From Talinum fruticosum (lineage: Eukaryota > Streptophyta > Magnoliopsida > Caryophyllales > Talinaceae), in contig JAITYX010000008.1 in assembly GCA_021018815.1 (NCBI GenBank), positions 7,066,001 through 7,130,000 on the forward strand: a stretch of DNA of 64,000 nucleotides, written 5' to 3'. Within the stretch, counting starts at the first letter, position 1. Every line of letters begins with the position of its first letter. The notes below the pieces were generated by a model that was not told the DNA's origin, did no database searches, and worked only from the letters and a program-made list of their open reading frames with translations. Positions 60,589 to 64,000 of this stretch are shown here, in pieces. A program made the translations under genes and the position numbers.

Positions 60589-62720
60589 TGTGCCTTATAA
60601 CAAGACACGTCTTATACTTCTTGTTTTAACTTATTTTAACTTAATTTAATATGTTATATGGTTCAAAATTGTAAAATTTTAATAATTATATTTAGTTATC
60701 AATTATAAAGTTTTAAAATTCATCAGCTACATCGACATGAATAAAATAATATCTTAATTGGTTCAACCCTATTTATATCATACTCGTGATTTTACAATTG
60801 TAAAAAATTATATGTAAAAGATGATACTGCACTAAGTATAAGATGTAACACTATTCCACATTTCGATTATGCCATATTTTAATTTACTATAATTATTAAG
60901 TCAAAAGAAGATAAGAGAAGACATCTAGGAGACATCTTTATAGCATGATGTACATCATTTTGCTTGTAATTATTGTCTTTTACGTGGACGAGATGATATG
61001 ATGTTTTTAGTTTTGTTTCTTTGAGAGGAAGTAGATCCTCCCTCTTCATCAAGCAAATGACACCAATCAGAATATTTTTCTGATTTGTTCATATACTCAA
61101 CCACTATTTTCGAGGAAAAAAATACTCCACATTTTAAAAAAATTCACACACAGCTGCTCTCACACGTACGTGTGTACTCCTTCTCATACTTAACTAATTT
61201 TATCTACACTCAACTATTTGCCTAGTCCTTTAAATTATATATAATTCACACTCAACTACTTATAACTCACACTGCTGAACCACTCCTCTCAAAAAATTAA
61301 TTCTTGTTCGCACTCAACCACAATTATCGATCCTTACCTCAAACTACACCCTATTTTAACCAAAAAAAGGACCATATGTTAAGTGTCTACCAATCAAAAT
61401 ATGAAAGTAGTCATTGAATTACTATCGAAGAAAAAAATAAAAAATTGCCATATATATTGAAGGTATTGAAAAAGGAAATCATTTGACCGTTGGGCCTATG
61501 TAGCGATGTAGGTTATACGATATTACTTAATATTTTGTATTATATTATTTATTATCTTGTTTGACTAAAATTATATTATTTATTACTAATTTATCTATGC
61601 ATCTATTACTTTAAGAAATATTTTGTATTATATTATTTATTATCTATTATCAATATATGTGTTGATATACCCTATTACTTTAAGAAGAGGGATTTTCCTT
61701 TTGAGTTTTGAGGAACATTTTCGATGCATCTATTATACACTTGTGAATTTATATCCCTAATATATATATTAATAAATGGTTAGATAAAAAAATACGAGAT
61801 TTTGTGAGTAAATATAATAATGTGATATATAAAAATATAAGCTTTTATATGGATAGAAGAATTTTTGGCGAATATTTCCAACTTTTTCAGCATGTTCTGA
61901 GATGACATTTGCACACTTTTATGAGTGAAAAGTAACTGAGACTCCAAGCAAAGACTTTGACTTGGTCAATCTTTTAGAGAAGTTTCCTACGAGAAGGAGC
62001 ATTCTCCCTTCCAAAAGATAGGACTTATAAATTTTAAATAGTTATTATAAATTTAAAATTGACCGATTATAGTCATAGTTTTTATGTAAAAATTATAGTG
62101 ATTGTAGTTATGTTATGATCATAACAACTTATATAATTTTTCTAATAATAAATTGTCAATCGTATACATATCACGACTCAATCATGATAATTTATTTTTC
62201 TAATAATAATAATAATAGAAATAATTTAAAATTTTAATTAAAAAATGAATATTATGTATAATTTGAAAAAATAAATTGATTTTTTTGTTTATATAATTTT
62301 TAGTTCATTTTTAATAATAATAATAATAATAATAATTTAAAATTTTTAGTTAAAAAATGAATATTATATATAATTAGAAAAATATTTTTTTAATAAAAAG
62401 GTAAACTTTATTACTAATAGAATATTAAAAATATTCTATGTACAATAATATTTATTATACAATAATATCTCTAATACTCTATTAATTACGTATTAAACTG
62501 ACCCAACAATCAGGGCACAAATAACAAACCTAAGAGCATATAAATGGGACCCCAAGTTCAAAAAAGTGTTCTTCCACTAATTAGAGATGTTAAGTCATAG
62601 TTCTATAAAGCATAGGTTCCAATCAAAGCTCTTTTTGTGGAAGCTAAGAAAGTAGAAAGACCATTCTAGCCTTCACATGTTCCAGAATCTTCCTTAAATA
62701 AAAAATAAAAAAAAAAGCAG
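60589..62720. other. AT-rich intergenic DNA, no gene recognised
   Basis: Contains AATAAT repeats near 62205-62350 in two related stretches. No protein-like frame. Confidence 0.5.
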
Positions 62721-62724
62721 GCTG

Positions 62725-63040
62725 TGAAATTTCCTGGAAAAGGTGTTGATTTCTGTCAAGCTAAACCAGATAATGTAGAGAGGAGGAAATCACGGAGGTT
62801 AATTGAAGTAGGTTGAGTTCTCTTGTCTCTTTCCCAGATAAAAGTCTTCTGTGCCAAGACCAAAGCTGTGCCAATTGAATCTGAACTGCAATCCATGACA
62901 TATATATTTCTGCAGTAGTTGCATGTTGACAGAGGAAGAACAGATGCTCCTGTGTTTCCTCAGCAAAATCACTGCTGCTGTGTGGCGTGTGTGCAACTGC
63001 TGAATGAACTTTGCAAGGTGGGCTCTGAAAGAAGCCTATC
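62725..63040 (-). pseudogene. LINE zinc-binding RT C-terminal remnant
   Basis: Minus strand reads SDFAEETQEHLFFLCQHATT and AEIYMSW, then SSLHYLV, a stop, and LDRNQHLFQE. This matches the zf-RVT region of plant LINEs (ETxEHLFFxC...W, then YxxWxxRNxxxF); the stop replaces the usual tryptophan (TAG for TGG). No intact RT was seen upstream. Confidence 0.62.
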
Positions 63041-64000
63041 CAGAACCAGAAGTATCATCCAGACATAGTATGATACAGAAATTAATTCAACTTTAGGATA
63101 AATTTAATTCACTTTTTTAAGAAATTATAATAGGATTTGCTGTATATATGCAAGTTTGGCCCCGTTTAATTTTTTTATAGAATAGAAATTTTATTAATGA
63201 GAACTCATGTGGTATTTACATAGATAAATTTTCTGACAATAATGAATCTAAACTATCAAAACAAATTTCTGTTTAACAAAATTAATAGTAAAATACTTCC
63301 ATCCGGCTTTATATATACTAACGGTATCAATTTATCTGACATATTGTGTTTTTTCAATTGTCTCAAACCTTAGCATGTTATATTATAGCTTTATAAAATA
63401 AATATCTGTGTAATTTGATATCATTTTCATCGAAAACAAACCACCAATGAGTTATGTTGTGGTTGCCTTGCTAGTAGAATAGATATCTGCGGATAAGAAT
63501 GTTATAGTGGTGTCACCTTTGCATCACATAAAGTTAAAAAAACAAAAAGGTTTTTGCTGAGGACAGTAAAGTGAAATTGACTTAGAGTTGACACAAATTC
63601 TCGTGTTGTTGGCCAATATAAGTTTTGAAATTAAGGGGTTGTATTTGGTAATTAATTGATAATTATTAACTGTTAATTATTTGTTACTCATAATATTTCG
63701 AATTAGTAATTGTCAGTAGCATTTTTACATTTAACGCTAATATTTTTTAACATCGCATACTTTAAAAAAGTAGTGTATCACTGTCATAAAAATGGGACAG
63801 TCAAGGTTAATTTTTCAAAATATACAGTGTTAAAAAAATATTAATATTAAAGGTGAAGATACTCCGGATCAATTAATAGTTCGGGATCCAAAGTTAAGCA
63901 TTACCTCACTGGTGTGGAAGTTTCACAATCAAAGCTTGTTGCCCTCGCTCCCATGATAGTAATGTACGGAAGAGCAGAATTGAACAAATTATACATAACA
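63041..64000. other. Window-end intergenic DNA
   Basis: AT-rich with no recognised gene. The final 120 bases are more balanced in composition and could be the edge of a gene or repeat beyond the window. Confidence 0.4.

Overview
The window is nuclear DNA from a dicotyledonous plant. The genes have GT-AG introns, the background is AT-rich, and the intergenic space is packed with degraded plant transposable elements. Nothing bacterial, organellar or viral was recognised. The species cannot be fixed from the sequence.

Layout. At 2.9-4.4 kb lies an intact five-exon histidine phosphotransfer gene (AHP4-like, cytokinin phosphorelay). From 5.9 to 11.8 kb there is a two-level nest of long LTR-like elements with precise 5-bp target duplications. 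At 12.0-17.1 kb lies a nine-coding-exon PIG-A/SETH2 gene (first enzyme of GPI-anchor synthesis), complete except for a one-base frameshift and a damaged splice donor. At 18.1-18.6 kb follows an egg-cell-secreted EC1-like gene, also carrying a one-base frameshift. From 19 to 26.5 kb there is AT-rich DNA with mariner and CACTA remnants. From 26.5 to 34.0 kb there is a three-level LTR nest. At 34.6-35.2 kb lies a two-exon gene for a secreted six-cysteine knottin-type peptide.

From 36.5 to 45.0 kb there is a rearranged segmental duplication of the PIG-A/EC1 region, flanked on both sides by copies of another block (X and X') that carries a leucine-rich-repeat fragment. The second PIG-A copy has lost its 5' exons and exon 4, carries a CACTA transposon end where exon 4 should be, and has lost the neighbouring EC1 gene through a deletion between two 7-bp direct repeats. 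From 45 to 64 kb there is a candidate short secreted peptide, three further EC1 remnants, a Copia reverse-transcriptase remnant, a decayed PIF/Harbinger transposon sitting between two EC1 pieces, and LINE and CACTA fragments.

The live candidates are the AHP gene, the knottin gene and possibly PIG-A copy 1 and EC1 copy a; they are unrelated in function. The most informative part is the history of the PIG-A/EC1 duplication, which preserves junctions, microhomology and what looks like templated filler DNA. Several lesions are single-base losses in or beside homopolymers, so some could be assembly errors. No clearly undescribed biological system was found.
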